A DNA stretch of 64,000 nucleotides from Vibrio mangrovi (GCF_024346955.1 NZ_AP024883.1:2356001-2420000), one strand, 5' to 3'. Positions 52,229 to 61,550 are shown, counted from the first letter of the stretch. Notes: generated by a model from the sequence alone, not told the origin. Made by a program: numbers and translations.

Positions 52229-54349
52229 TTAGAAAAGCCCTTTCAGCAATTTATTCAATGCTTTTTTTGTCTTCTCGTCTTTGATTTTGTCGTCCAGCTT
52301 CTTCAGCCCCCGATCAATCTCTTTCTCCACTTTCTGCTTGGCAACATCATCAAATACCAGCTTATATTTAGGCTGTGTCCAGCTTCCTTTGAGCTGAATG
52401 GGGATTGTCACGTCTTTCAGCTCATTGATATCTTTTCCATCCTGCCCTTTTAGTGTCCCGACAATTGATGTCCGGACAACGGCGTCAACCGTCTCATTAA
52501 TATAGTTGGCTTTTCCCTGGGTATGAATACGCAACAGCGGAGATTGCAGGGTGAAATCATCTGTTGTAACAACCCCTTGCTGTAAGTGAAGTGTCGCACT
52601 TGCAGCACTGAAATCTGTTTTCTGCACACCTTCGGTGTCATCTAATGGTTTTCCCTTCAGTTTCGCATACCCCTGACGGATGATCTGAGCAATGTTAATT
52701 CCATTCAACGCACCATCCCGCAGCTGCACCTTCACCACGCCCTGAATATTTTCTTTAATCCGTTTTTCACTGAGTCCCTGTCCATGAAGATCGAGCGAAA
52801 CCGAGCCTTTCCCTTCCAGGCGATCATTATCAGCCAGCGCCTTTAGCAGCGGCTGAATCTGAATGCCCTGCAGCGACTGACGCGTCTGATACGTCGCCGG
52901 AACCGCATTCGCGTCCAGCACTCCACTTCCCTGAAGATGTCCCTGATATAGATCAGCCTGCAAATCAGATAAAGTCAGAACACCCTGGTGAAGATTGGTT
53001 TTAACCACAAGGTTACTCAGTGCCAGCTTCTGTGCTTTTAATCCCGTAATGTTCAGCTCACCGTTGAGATCAAATGATTTCAGCACAGAAAGATCCGGTT
53101 CCTGCTCCGACAGAGGTGTTTCTTGAGCCGGCGTAGCCGAAACTACAACTGGCTGCTCTTGCTGCGCCGCGACTGTCGCTTTTTCTGCTGCAGGGCTTAA
53201 AAACGGGCTGAGATCCATTTGGTCGCCCTGAAGCCGGAAACGAATATCCGGTTTGCTCCCCAAATGTACTGATGTCTGCCCACGGAGCATCAATTCAGCA
53301 ACCTGGAGTTTTAAATGAGTAGCATCCAACTGGCTGTCCGGTAAATCCATATGGATATTTCCCTGTAATGCAACCGAAAGCGGATTCACCGGGAGTTGTG
53401 CACCATTCAGCTTCAACTGTGTATCCAGCCCATTGACGTTAATCTGCTGATATTGAGCGTCCAGATTCAATGAACCTTTCCCGGTTAAATCAACCTTATT
53501 CTCAGCAAGTTTCCCCTGTACAGCAAACTCGAAAGGCGCTTCCTGTCCAATTTCAAATGCAGGTAATGACAGGGTCACAGAACTTAAATGGTTTGTTTGA
53601 TCCTGATAATTTCCCTGTACGGATAGCTGCCGTAATGCATAATGCTGATAATCATCTGATAAACGAAATTCACCCTGACCGGCGACAGAAAACTGTTGTG
53701 CTGCCTGTTTTCCCTGAACTGACCAGGAAAAAGCCGTCCACTGATTTGGTGTGAAAGCATTTACCGAAAGATTCACATGTTCAAGAGAAAGCTGACTTGC
53801 CGGCTGAGCTTCATTCAGGACAGACACTCTAGCCTCCCGAATATCAACCCCAGCGACAGTAATCTGCCATGGGTGCTCGGATTCTATTGACTGAGCTGGT
53901 GCGGACGGAGTCTGTGCTTCCGGGGCCGGTGAAGCGGTATTTTCTGTCGCAGCCTGTCTCTGAAGCAAGCTGTCCAGATTTGTTGAACCATCCCGCAACG
54001 TTTCAATCTGAATGTCAGCGCCGTCCAGATTAATACTTCCGATATGCAGCTCTTTATCCAGTAATGGCATCACAGCAACATCGACAGAAAGATGTGATAC
54101 ATGAAGAAAATCCTGTCGCTTAAACCCAGCAGGATTCTTTAGCGATACTTCTCCGATCTGAAAACCGATCGAAGGAAAGAATTGCCAGCGGATATCCCCG
54201 CCAATCACGGCATCCATTCCGGTTGCTTTCTTCGTTTGCTCGACAATCATCGGCTTGAACTGATTGGGATCGACCAAAGTCACTAATGTGGCAATGCCTC
54301 CGGCAATCACAACACAAATTATCACAATCACGAGAAACAGTTTTTTCAT
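52229..54349 (-). CDS. asmA: AsmA-family protein
   Basis: 706 residues. The N-terminal helix (KKLFLVIVIICVVIAGGIATL) anchors it in the inner membrane, and the rest is a long repetitive beta-rich periplasmic part. The DPNQFKPMIVEQTKKATG segment after the helix is the AsmA start. A Pro/Ala/Gln-rich linker lies around residues 130-160 and another near 400. AsmA-like proteins are thought to help lipid transport or outer-membrane assembly. Confidence 0.88.
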   Translation of the reverse strand: MKKLFLVIVIICVVIAGGIATLVTLVDPNQFKPMIVEQTKKATGMDAVIGGDIRWQFFPSIGFQIGEVSLKNPAGFKRQDFLHVSHLSVDVAVMPLLDKELHIGSINLDGADIQIETLRDGSTNLDSLLQRQAATENTASPAPEAQTPSAPAQSIESEHPWQITVAGVDIREARVSVLNEAQPASQLSLEHVNLSVNAFTPNQWTAFSWSVQGKQAAQQFSVAGQGEFRLSDDYQHYALRQLSVQGNYQDQTNHLSSVTLSLPAFEIGQEAPFEFAVQGKLAENKVDLTGKGSLNLDAQYQQINVNGLDTQLKLNGAQLPVNPLSVALQGNIHMDLPDSQLDATHLKLQVAELMLRGQTSVHLGSKPDIRFRLQGDQMDLSPFLSPAAEKATVAAQQEQPVVVSATPAQETPLSEQEPDLSVLKSFDLNGELNITGLKAQKLALSNLVVKTNLHQGVLTLSDLQADLYQGHLQGSGVLDANAVPATYQTRQSLQGIQIQPLLKALADNDRLEGKGSVSLDLHGQGLSEKRIKENIQGVVKVQLRDGALNGINIAQIIRQGYAKLKGKPLDDTEGVQKTDFSAASATLHLQQGVVTTDDFTLQSPLLRIHTQGKANYINETVDAVVRTSIVGTLKGQDGKDINELKDVTIPIQLKGSWTQPKYKLVFDDVAKQKVEKEIDRGLKKLDDKIKDEKTKKALNKLLKGLF

Positions 54350-54422
54350 TGGAGATTTTCCTGATCACTAAGTGAGAATTAAGACCCTTGAGAGACAAGA
54401 ATGTTTCTTACAGCATGTATTT

Positions 54423-54448
54423 TATACCCGAATCACTTCAATATGCAG
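54423..54448 (+). repeat. Dispersed repeat copy (TATACCC...CACTTCAATATGCAG type)
   Basis: Starts TATACCCGAATCACTTCA and continues ATATGCAG. Related to the copies at 43504, 55341, 56824 and 60913. It lies in the asmA-udk intergenic region. Confidence 0.55.
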
Positions 54449-54515
54449 CTTTGGACATATAAATATCATGTCGTTCAGATTCATGCATAAATTTCATGTG
54501 ACAGATACAACCATT

Positions 54516-54567
54516 GGTTTACAAAACAATATGGGTTTACAAAATAATATGGTTTACAAAAAAATTA
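54516..54567. repeat. Three tandem copies of a 17-bp AT-rich unit
   Basis: The unit GGTTTACAAAA(C/T)AATAT occurs at 54516 and 54534, and a shortened GGTTTACAAAAAAATT at 54551, so the period is 17-18 bp. It lies in the 313-base gap between asmA and udk, which otherwise holds only the udk terminator and one dispersed repeat. No known function. Confidence 0.65.
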
Positions 54568-54599
54568 ACAGGCCATAAAAATAGCCATCGGATAATAAA

Positions 54600-54628
54600 A
54601 AAGTGGCACCCCAAAGTGCCACTTTTCT
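54600..54628 (-). terminator. Terminator after udk
   Basis: AAAGTGGCAC pairs perfectly with GTGCCACTTT across a six-base loop; on the minus strand it is followed by TTTTTT-rich sequence. It lies about 35 bases after the udk stop. Confidence 0.88.
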
Positions 54629-54662
54629 GCGTAAAAATAAAGTATGTTATGTACTCTTCTGG

Positions 54663-55304
54663 TCAGGATTTCAGCAACTTAGCAATATGTGCTTTCAGAA
54701 CATCAATCGCAATACGGTTCTTCCCACCACGTGGCACGATAATATCTGCATACTGTTTAGAAGGCTCGATAAACTGTAAAAACATCGGCCTGACCGTCTC
54801 CTGATACTGTTTCAGCACCGATTCCAGCGTTCGTCCCCGTTCTTCAACATCACGTTTGACCCGGCGCAGGAGACAAATATCCAAAGGTGTATCCATAAAG
54901 ATAGTCGCATGCATTAATTCCCGCAGACGTGGATCAGTCAACAGCAAAATACCTTCAAGAATAATGACCTTTTTCGGGGTCATCAGATGCTTTTTTTCTG
55001 TCCGGGTATGTTCTGTATAACTATATTCAGGGACAGCAACCGAATCTCCCCGGACCAGTTGCTGCAGATGTTCACATAAGAGATCATGATCGAGTGCACT
55101 CGGATGGTCATAATTGGTTTTAACCCGCTGTTCCATACTCAGATGACTTTGATCTTTATAGTAGCAATCTTCCGTAATCACACCGATTTGGTGATCACCC
55201 ACTTTGGCTCGCAATTCACTATATATCGTACTCGCGATAAGACTCTTCCCTGAGGCAGAAGCGCCGGCAATTCCTACAATGACGCATTGATTGTGATCAG
55301 ACAT
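54663..55304 (-). CDS. udk: Uridine kinase
   Basis: Phosphorylates uridine and cytidine. 213 residues from MSDHNQCVIVGIAG; the P-loop is GASASGKS, followed by ITEDCYYKDQSHL and the lid (RRVKRDVEERGRTLESVLKQY). The frame is open 15 codons upstream, but 55304 fits the family. Part of the metG-apbC-udk block common to many gammaproteobacteria. Confidence 0.95.
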   Translation of the reverse strand: MSDHNQCVIVGIAGASASGKSLIASTIYSELRAKVGDHQIGVITEDCYYKDQSHLSMEQRVKTNYDHPSALDHDLLCEHLQQLVRGDSVAVPEYSYTEHTRTEKKHLMTPKKVIILEGILLLTDPRLRELMHATIFMDTPLDICLLRRVKRDVEERGRTLESVLKQYQETVRPMFLQFIEPSKQYADIIVPRGGKNRIAIDVLKAHIAKLLKS

Positions 55305-55340
55305 GATTGTGCACTCGATACATTTGACAAAGAAACCAGA

Positions 55341-55394
55341 TATATCCAAATGACCTCAAGATACGGTTTCAGCGAGAATCACTGGGTATATAAT
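55341..55394. repeat. Dispersed repeat, inverted-repeat form with TATA(C/T)CCA ends
   Basis: Begins TATATCCAAATGACCTCAAG and ends TCACTGGGTATATA, so the two ends are related inverted copies about 54 bp apart. This looks like the full small palindromic element of which other copies in the window are single ends. Confidence 0.55.
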
Positions 55395-55520
55395 CCGGCG
55401 TGATTATAGAGACAAGCTCCTCCGGATACCAGTTTCCGTTGACCGAAAAAGGCCATAATTTATTTTTCTATCATAAAAATAGCACTCACAAAGACAAAAC
55501 ATACCTGATTGACATGGTAC

Positions 55521-56591
55521 TCAACTCAGATTGGTGAAGGGGATCGCATCCGGAACAACCTGACCATCCCAATACAAACGGCTGGCGATCTGTTCTGCCA
55601 TTGCCAGATAAAGGCGGGTATGTTCACTCTCCGGTCGGGCAACTACTGTCGGACAACCTGCATCAATGTCTTCACGCACCTGTAAATGAAGTGGGATCTT
55701 TGCCAATAGATTTAACCCGTACTCATGCGTCATTTTCTCTGCACCACCGCTACCAAAAATATGCTCCTGATGACCACACTGGCTACAGATGTGATAGCTC
55801 ATATTCTCCACCAGCCCGATCACCGGAACATTAACCTTTTCGAACATCGCAACCCCTTTACGTGCATCAGCCAACGCCAGATCCTGCGGTGTTGTGACGA
55901 CAACAGCTCCCGTCACCGGCATTTGCTGTGACAGTGTCAGTTGAATATCTCCGGTTCCCGGTGGCATATCAACAACCAGATAGTCCAGTGACGGCCATTC
56001 GGTTTCATTCAGTAATTGCTGGAAAGCCTTGGAAGCCATCGGGCCACGCCATACGGCGGCATCATCCTGGCTCATCAGATAACCGATTGAATGAGAGTAA
56101 AGACCATGAGCCTGAACCGGTTGCATCCAGCGCTCATCGCGTACCATAAGCTCTGCATCGACGGTCCCCAGCATCATCGGTACCGACGGTCCGTAGATGT
56201 CTGCATCCAGCAACCCGACTCTGGCATGAGAAGCGGCAAGTGCTAATGCCAGATTCACTGCTGTTGTCGATTTACCGACACCACCTTTTCCAGAAGTCAC
56301 AGCGATAAGATTTTTTACCCCTTTAACGGGAGCAGCAACATTAGACTGCAATGTTTTCGGGACGACCCGAATCGTGATTTCGCCGGAAACCGGCCGTGAT
56401 TCCTGCGTCGTAATCCACTGACGAAGATCATCGGCCAACGCATTCGCCGCAAAGGGCAATTCAATAAAATGATCATTATCTCCGTGGGAATAAACCAGTC
56501 CGGGCTGGGATGCCCAACCGGAACGCAGACATGGATGAGAAAACTGATTCAGCCAGACACAGAGTTGTTCGGGAGGTGTAAGCTGTCGCAT
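55521..56591 (-). CDS. apbC: Fe-S cluster carrier ATPase ApbC (Mrp)
   Basis: 356 residues of the Mrp/NBP35 family. The deviant Walker A is TSGKGGVGKSTTAVNLALALA, and the cluster-binding CxxC is in YHICSQCGHQEHIF. Residues 1-85 form the usual N-terminal extension. Carries [4Fe-4S] clusters to target proteins. Divergent from metG. Confidence 0.95.
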   Translation of the reverse strand: MRQLTPPEQLCVWLNQFSHPCLRSGWASQPGLVYSHGDNDHFIELPFAANALADDLRQWITTQESRPVSGEITIRVVPKTLQSNVAAPVKGVKNLIAVTSGKGGVGKSTTAVNLALALAASHARVGLLDADIYGPSVPMMLGTVDAELMVRDERWMQPVQAHGLYSHSIGYLMSQDDAAVWRGPMASKAFQQLLNETEWPSLDYLVVDMPPGTGDIQLTLSQQMPVTGAVVVTTPQDLALADARKGVAMFEKVNVPVIGLVENMSYHICSQCGHQEHIFGSGGAEKMTHEYGLNLLAKIPLHLQVREDIDAGCPTVVARPESEHTRLYLAMAEQIASRLYWDGQVVPDAIPFTNLS

Positions 56592-56714
56592 AAGTTACCT
56601 TCTTTAGCGGATATGTTTGAATCGACACAACCGTCTCATGTTCTGAGACCATAAGACGACACCAAAAGCCTATGCTAACACCACAGCAAACCAGACAGAA
56701 CCCCTGCAAGATAA

Positions 56715-56740
56715 AGGAATAACGCCTTGGCGTTATTCCT
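56715..56740. repeat. 26-bp perfect palindrome between apbC and metG
   Basis: AGGAATAACGCC, two bases, GGCGTTATTCCT: all 12 pairs match. It lies 124 bases before the apbC start, in a divergent promoter region where no terminator is expected, and is followed on the minus strand by TTTATCTT. It may be an attenuator-like hairpin in the apbC leader or a regulator site. Confidence 0.6.
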
Positions 56741-56823
56741 GTCATCAGGTAGTATTAGCAGTCACAAATTTTGATACCTCTACTCTGGCAACCTCAGAAT
56801 CACATACCGAGCTTTCATAAGAC

Positions 56824-56847
56824 TATATTTTGAGGTCATCCGGGTAT
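56824..56847 (-). repeat. Dispersed repeat copy before metG
   Basis: On the minus strand it reads TATACCCGGATGACCTCAAA; matches the family at 43504, 54423, 55341 and 60913. It overlaps the region just upstream of the metG ribosome-binding site. Confidence 0.55.
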
Positions 56848-56872
56848 AAACAGACAGAGCGAAAGATGAGTT

Positions 56873-58918
56873 ATGGCAACTGAACCAAGAAAAATTCTGG
56901 TAACTTGTGCCCTTCCGTATGCAAACGGTTCAATCCACTTAGGTCATATGCTGGAGCATATCCAGGCGGATATCTGGGTACGCTACCAACGCCTGCGCGG
57001 CAATGTCATTCACTTTATCTGTGCAGATGATGCACACGGTACACCGATTATGCTGAAAGCACAGCAGATGGGTATTACTCCGGAAGAGATGATTGCCTCG
57101 GTCAGTCAGGAACACCAGAAAGATTTTGCCGGTTTCGATATCAGCTTCGATAACTATCACAGCACACACAGTGACGAAAACCGCGAGCTGTCTTCTTTTA
57201 TATATCAGCAGCTCAAAGCAAATGGTTTTATTTCCAGCCGGACAATTTCCCAGCTATATGATCCGGAAAAAGAAATGTTTCTGCCGGATCGCTTCGTCAA
57301 AGGCACCTGCCCTAAATGTAAATCCGAAGATCAGTACGGTGACAACTGTGACGCCTGCGGTGAAACTTACAGCCCGACCGATCTGATTAATCCGAAGTCT
57401 GCTGTATCCGGTGCCACACCGATCATGAAAGACTCTGAACATTTCTTCTTTGATTTACCCCAGTTTGAATCCATGCTGAAAGAGTGGACCCGCTCCGGTT
57501 CTTTGCAAACCGAAATGGCTAATAAGATGCAGGAGTGGTTTGAATCCGGTCTGCAACAGTGGGACATTTCACGGGATGCACCTTATTTCGGCTTTGAAAT
57601 TCCGGGAGAAACCGGAAAATATTTTTATGTCTGGCTGGATGCACCTATTGGCTACATGGGTTCATTTAAGAATTTGTGTGATAAACGCAACGATCTGGAT
57701 TTTAATGAGTACTGGAACAAGGACAGTCAGACAGAACTTTACCATTTCATCGGTAAAGATATCGTTTATTTCCACAGCCTGTTCTGGCCGGCAATGCTGG
57801 AAGGTTCTGGATTCCGTAAACCTGACAATGTCTATGTTCATGGCTACGTAACAGTCAACGGCGCGAAAATGTCCAAATCCAAAGGGACATTTATCAAAGC
57901 CAGTACGTATCTGGATCATCTTGATCCGGAGTGCCTGCGCTACTATTACGCAGCAAAACTCAATAACAGAATCGATGACCTTGACCTGAATCTGGAAGAC
58001 TTCACACAACGGGTGAACTCCGATATCGTCAACAAAATTGTCAACCTTGCCTCACGCAATGCCGGTTTTATTAATAAACGTTTTGCCGGTAAATTGGCTG
58101 CCGACTGTGTTGAACCCGAGTTGTATCAGACGTTTACCGATGCTGCTGAACATATCGGTGAGTTGTATGAAAAACGCGAATTTGGCCGGGCGATCCGGGA
58201 GATTACCGCGCTTGCCGATAAAGCCAACCAATATGTTGATGAGAAAGCACCTTGGGTGGTTGCTAAACAGGAAGGTAAAGATCAGGAGCTTCAGGAAATT
58301 TGTTCTGTCGGGCTGAATCTGTTCCGTGTACTGATGACTTACCTGAAGCCGGTCATGCCTGCACTGGCTGCCCGCAGTGAAACATTCCTGAATCAGGAAC
58401 TTAGTTGGGATGCTATCCAAAAGCCATTGATTGATCATGATATTGCTGCCTTTAAAGCACTCTTCAGCCGGATTGATCCAAAACAGATTGAATCAATGAT
58501 CGAAGCTTCTAAAGAAGCAGTTGAAGCAGAGAAAGCCATCATTCAGGCACAGGTCAAGGAAGAAACAGAATTAAGTAAAGAGCCGCTTGCACCAGAAATC
58601 GAGTTTGATGATTTTGCCAAAGTAGATATGCGTATCGCCAAGATTCTGTCTTGTGAAGCAGTGCCTAAAGCAGACAAGCTCCTGAAATTCCAGCTGGATA
58701 TCGGCGGTGAAACACGTCAGGTTTTCTCCGGTATCAAAGCGGCCTATAAGCCTGAAGATCTTGTCGGCAAATACACGGTTATGGTCGCAAACCTGAAACC
58801 ACGTAAGATGAAATTCGGGATGTCCGAAGGCATGATTCTGGCCGCAGGTCCCGGTGGCAGCGAGCTCTGGATACTTGAACCTCACGAAGGGGCACAACCA
58901 GGCATGCGCGTCATGTAA
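56873..58918 (+). CDS. metG: Methionyl-tRNA synthetase
   Basis: 681 residues. HIGH-type motif GSIHLGHML near residue 20, zinc module CPKCKSEDQYGDNCDACG at ~145-162, KMSKS (GAKMSKSKGTF), and a C-terminal tRNA-binding OB fold (KVDMRIAKILSCEAVPKADKLL) making it the long, dimeric form. Essential housekeeping gene in its usual place beside apbC. Confidence 0.98.
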   Translation: MATEPRKILVTCALPYANGSIHLGHMLEHIQADIWVRYQRLRGNVIHFICADDAHGTPIMLKAQQMGITPEEMIASVSQEHQKDFAGFDISFDNYHSTHSDENRELSSFIYQQLKANGFISSRTISQLYDPEKEMFLPDRFVKGTCPKCKSEDQYGDNCDACGETYSPTDLINPKSAVSGATPIMKDSEHFFFDLPQFESMLKEWTRSGSLQTEMANKMQEWFESGLQQWDISRDAPYFGFEIPGETGKYFYVWLDAPIGYMGSFKNLCDKRNDLDFNEYWNKDSQTELYHFIGKDIVYFHSLFWPAMLEGSGFRKPDNVYVHGYVTVNGAKMSKSKGTFIKASTYLDHLDPECLRYYYAAKLNNRIDDLDLNLEDFTQRVNSDIVNKIVNLASRNAGFINKRFAGKLAADCVEPELYQTFTDAAEHIGELYEKREFGRAIREITALADKANQYVDEKAPWVVAKQEGKDQELQEICSVGLNLFRVLMTYLKPVMPALAARSETFLNQELSWDAIQKPLIDHDIAAFKALFSRIDPKQIESMIEASKEAVEAEKAIIQAQVKEETELSKEPLAPEIEFDDFAKVDMRIAKILSCEAVPKADKLLKFQLDIGGETRQVFSGIKAAYKPEDLVGKYTVMVANLKPRKMKFGMSEGMILAAGPGGSELWILEPHEGAQPGMRVM

Positions 58919-58939
58919 AATTATATAATTCAAACAGTT

Positions 58940-58972
58940 AAAAGCCTCACACATCATCTGTGAGGCTTTTTT
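58940..58972 (+). terminator. Rho-independent terminator after metG
   Basis: AAAAGCCTCACA pairs with TGTGAGGCTTTT (12 pairs, seven-base loop) and is followed by further T residues. Confidence 0.93.
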
Positions 58973-59272
58973 AATTCATATGCATTCACATCCTTAATAA
59001 AACCTTCCCCAAGATTGTCACTTACGCACCACAACTGTGCATTATATTTGTGAACGAAACGTTAATCTGATGATTTTAATAATAAAAATATATGGCACCA
59101 AATCTGCTAGTCCTTTAGTCGTATGTACACAAAGATACCTTGACCTTTGAGGGTTGCTGTTGCTTTACTTTCAATCTGCATAAACTGCTTGCAGAACATG
59201 CAGCCAGCTATTCTATACCGGGATCTGCAACCACAAAAATCAAGGCACCTCAACACAGACAAGGAGTTGGTT

Positions 59273-60079
59273 ATGTTCGTCATTATCTCGATGCTGATTT
59301 CCGTGGGCATACTTGGATTCATGTTTTATCTTGCCAAACAACGTGAATCTACATTGCAGCGTAAATACGAGCTGCTTGTTGATTTACGTCAGGTGCTCTA
59401 CCTATGCCGTCAACACCGGAGCGCAACACATCATGCTCTGATGTTTGGTGAACACCGGGATACTGAGCTTGAGCATCTGGCAGATCTGCTCTGTGAAAAG
59501 ACCAACCATCTCATTTCAATAGCACATTTTGACAATAAGCCAATGTATCGGGTACTTCAGCTCAAACTGAAAGCTCTGATAAAAGACTGGTCAGATCGCA
59601 CAATTTCCCGCAACCAAATGATTCACGGCAAAGCGATCCGCCACTGTATGTTTTTAATGGATGAAGTAATGCTGGCGTGGCTGGTTGAAGTGAACCGGGA
59701 AGACCTGAGTGATGAATATCATATGAACTGGCAACAAGTGATCGACGCAATGGATGCACTAACTCAGTTCAGAATCTGCATTGAAGATATGAACACACAT
59801 GAAGGACGAACCCGGTTGCAACACTATGCCGAAGTGGTAACCAGAAAAGTCAACCAGCTCACAATGGTTAGTCCTCTGTCTATCTCCGCTCCGGCTTGTA
59901 CCAAGGCACTGCTGGTCCTGTCAGATGTGATCCAGGATCCAGAATACAGTATCAGTGCTGAAGAAATGTATCAGATGACAGCGGATATATCTCTGAGCAT
60001 TGCCCACGTCTATGATCATATGCTGGGGGAGCTTACCGAAACACTGTATATCCCGCTCCCAAAGTTACTTATCGCCTAG
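59273..60079 (+). CDS. Unknown membrane-anchored helical protein
   Basis: About 268 residues from MFVIISMLISVGILG: one N-terminal membrane helix (~2-20), then a mostly alpha-helical soluble part. The segment LLVDLRQVLYLCRQHRSATHHAL slightly recalls NIT-type sensory four-helix bundles, but I do not recognise a family. AAGGAG seven bases before the ATG fixes the start, although the frame is open 42 codons further. It lies between metG and udp, where V. cholerae also has a hypothetical gene as I recall. Confidence 0.75.
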   Translation: MFVIISMLISVGILGFMFYLAKQRESTLQRKYELLVDLRQVLYLCRQHRSATHHALMFGEHRDTELEHLADLLCEKTNHLISIAHFDNKPMYRVLQLKLKALIKDWSDRTISRNQMIHGKAIRHCMFLMDEVMLAWLVEVNREDLSDEYHMNWQQVIDAMDALTQFRICIEDMNTHEGRTRLQHYAEVVTRKVNQLTMVSPLSISAPACTKALLVLSDVIQDPEYSISAEEMYQMTADISLSIAHVYDHMLGELTETLYIPLPKLLIA

Positions 60080-60088
60080 ACGCACCAA

Positions 60089-60115
60089 AGGAGTAATGTA
60101 CCAAACATTACTCCT
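60089..60115. terminator. Bidirectional terminator between the unknown gene and udp
   Basis: AGGAGTAATGT pairs perfectly with ACATTACTCCT across a five-base loop between two convergent genes; GCTGGTTT follows on the plus strand. Confidence 0.7.
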
Positions 60116-60130
60116 GCTGGTTTAGGCGAT

Positions 60131-60892
60131 TCAGGCAAGTAAGTGGCGGGCAGCATTCACTACAACACGAATCGATTTGGCTTCGACTTCTTTGGCTACC
60201 GTATGATCCGGAATTTCTTTCTGAGTTCTGTTAATAATCACACCGGCAACACATCCGGCTTGCAAACCGGAACTGGCACACATGGTAAACAGGGTCGCCG
60301 CTTCCATTTCAAAGTTCAGCACTCCCATCGCCTGCCACTCTTCCATCGAGCCCTGAAAACGCCGTGTTACCCGACCGGTATAGGTATCATAACGCTCCTG
60401 TCCGGGATAAAACGTATCACTGGAAGCTGTAATGCCGGTATGCACCTGAGCACCTTCTTCATCAGCAGCTTTTTTCAACGCATTCATTGCAGCAAAGTCC
60501 GCAACTGCCGGAAATTCCATCGGTGCAAAATGCAGACTGGCACCATCCAGACGCACCGCTCCTGTCGTCACAATGATATCGCCGACCTGAACCTGAGGCT
60601 GAATCGCACCGGTAGTTCCGATGCGCAGAAAGCTCCGGACACCAAGCTGCGCCAATTCCTCAACAGCAATTGAAGTTGACGGACCGCCGATTCCCGTAGA
60701 ACAGACAATCACAGACTTATCACCAATTCTGGCCCGGTAAATCGTAAATTCTCTGTGGCTTGCCAAAAATTCCGGGGCATCCATCTGCTCAGCGATTCTT
60801 TGTACACGCTCGGGATCACCGGGCAATATAGCCAATGTTGCACCATTCAGATCTTCTTGTGTCACGCCGAGATGAAAAACTGCACCTGACAT
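60131..60892 (-). CDS. udp: Uridine phosphorylase
   Basis: Cleaves uridine to uracil and ribose-1-phosphate. 253 residues from MSGAVFHLGVTQEDLNGA; LPGDPERVQRIAE is the phosphate-site start, IVCSTGIGGPSTSIAVEEL and LNFEMEAATLFTMC are nucleoside phosphorylase motifs. The frame is open 28 codons upstream, but 60892 matches the family and has AAGGAG nearby. A CRP-like site lies 142 bases upstream, as expected from E. coli udp control. Confidence 0.95.
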   Translation of the reverse strand: MSGAVFHLGVTQEDLNGATLAILPGDPERVQRIAEQMDAPEFLASHREFTIYRARIGDKSVIVCSTGIGGPSTSIAVEELAQLGVRSFLRIGTTGAIQPQVQVGDIIVTTGAVRLDGASLHFAPMEFPAVADFAAMNALKKAADEEGAQVHTGITASSDTFYPGQERYDTYTGRVTRRFQGSMEEWQAMGVLNFEMEAATLFTMCASSGLQAGCVAGVIINRTQKEIPDHTVAKEVEAKSIRVVVNAARHLLA

Positions 60893-60912
60893 CGTTGTCT
60901 CCTTTGTTGTTA

Positions 60913-60935
60913 TATATACCCAAATGACCTCTGTA
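60913..60935 (+). repeat. Dispersed repeat copy before udp
   Basis: Reads TATATACCCAAATGACCTCT; same family as the copies at 43504, 54423, 55341 and 56824. It lies 20 bases upstream of the udp start, inside the leader. Confidence 0.55.
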
Positions 60936-61033
60936 TCATTAGATACAAAAAGACACTTTAGCGAAGTGTCGGGCAACAGGCTTGACCTTAGATCACATAT
61001 AAAAGATACAACAACTAATGAATTTCACAAAAA

Positions 61034-61049
61034 TGTGATGTATATCACC
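61034..61049. promoter_or_regulatory. CRP-like site upstream of udp
   Basis: TGTGATGTATATCACC matches TGTGA-N6-TCACA with a single change; A-rich flanks (AAA before) also fit. The distance to udp (142 bases) allows a leader that includes the dispersed repeat. Confidence 0.65.
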
Positions 61050-61060
61050 AATCAGAAAGT

Positions 61061-61091
61061 AAAAAAGCCGCGGATAACCTCCCGAGGCTTT
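61061..61091 (-). terminator. Terminator after the CBS-domain gene
   Basis: On the minus strand AAAGCCTCGG pairs with CCGCGGCTTT (one mismatch) and is followed by six T residues; it lies 43 bases after the CBS-protein stop. Confidence 0.8.
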
Positions 61092-61133
61092 AGTCATTCA
61101 TGTGTATCCAACATATCCGGATGTTGAATATCT

Positions 61134-61550
61134 TCATACCTGATGTTTAAAACAACTTTGAAGATTCTTCTCTATTGCTTTAAGAACTGCCCGCCGGTTA
61201 ATGACACCAACCAGTCTGTCATCATCAACAACCGGATAAGTCGATCTTCCGTCACGCATATAATCCGCTAATTCAATAATCGGTAATTCCGGCCCCACAG
61301 TATCAACGTCTCGCGTCATACAGTCTCCAACCGTATGGGAATCCTGACAGTAGTAACTAACTTTAACCAGTTTATCGAGCAGATCCTGCTCCGATAAAAA
61401 ACCAATCACCTTTCCACAATCATCCACAACAGGCCCACTGAAAAAATCATTAAACTGAATAACTCTTTCCAATGCGGCAGACAACGGCATATCCGCTTTA
61501 AAGGTAACGGGATGCTGTGTCATATAATGTCTTACTTTGAGTGATTCCAT
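61134..61550 (-). CDS. Two-CBS-domain protein
   Basis: 138 residues made of two CBS motifs (VRHYMTQHPVTFKADMPLSAALERV and CMTRDVDTVGPELPIIELADYM), which together form one adenosine-nucleotide-sensing module with no fused effector. AAGGAG lies six bases before the ATG at 61550; an earlier in-frame Met is less likely. Function unknown; placed downstream of the moa genes on the same strand, 178 bases from moaE. Confidence 0.88.
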   Translation of the reverse strand: MESLKVRHYMTQHPVTFKADMPLSAALERVIQFNDFFSGPVVDDCGKVIGFLSEQDLLDKLVKVSYYCQDSHTVGDCMTRDVDTVGPELPIIELADYMRDGRSTYPVVDDDRLVGVINRRAVLKAIEKNLQSCFKHQV

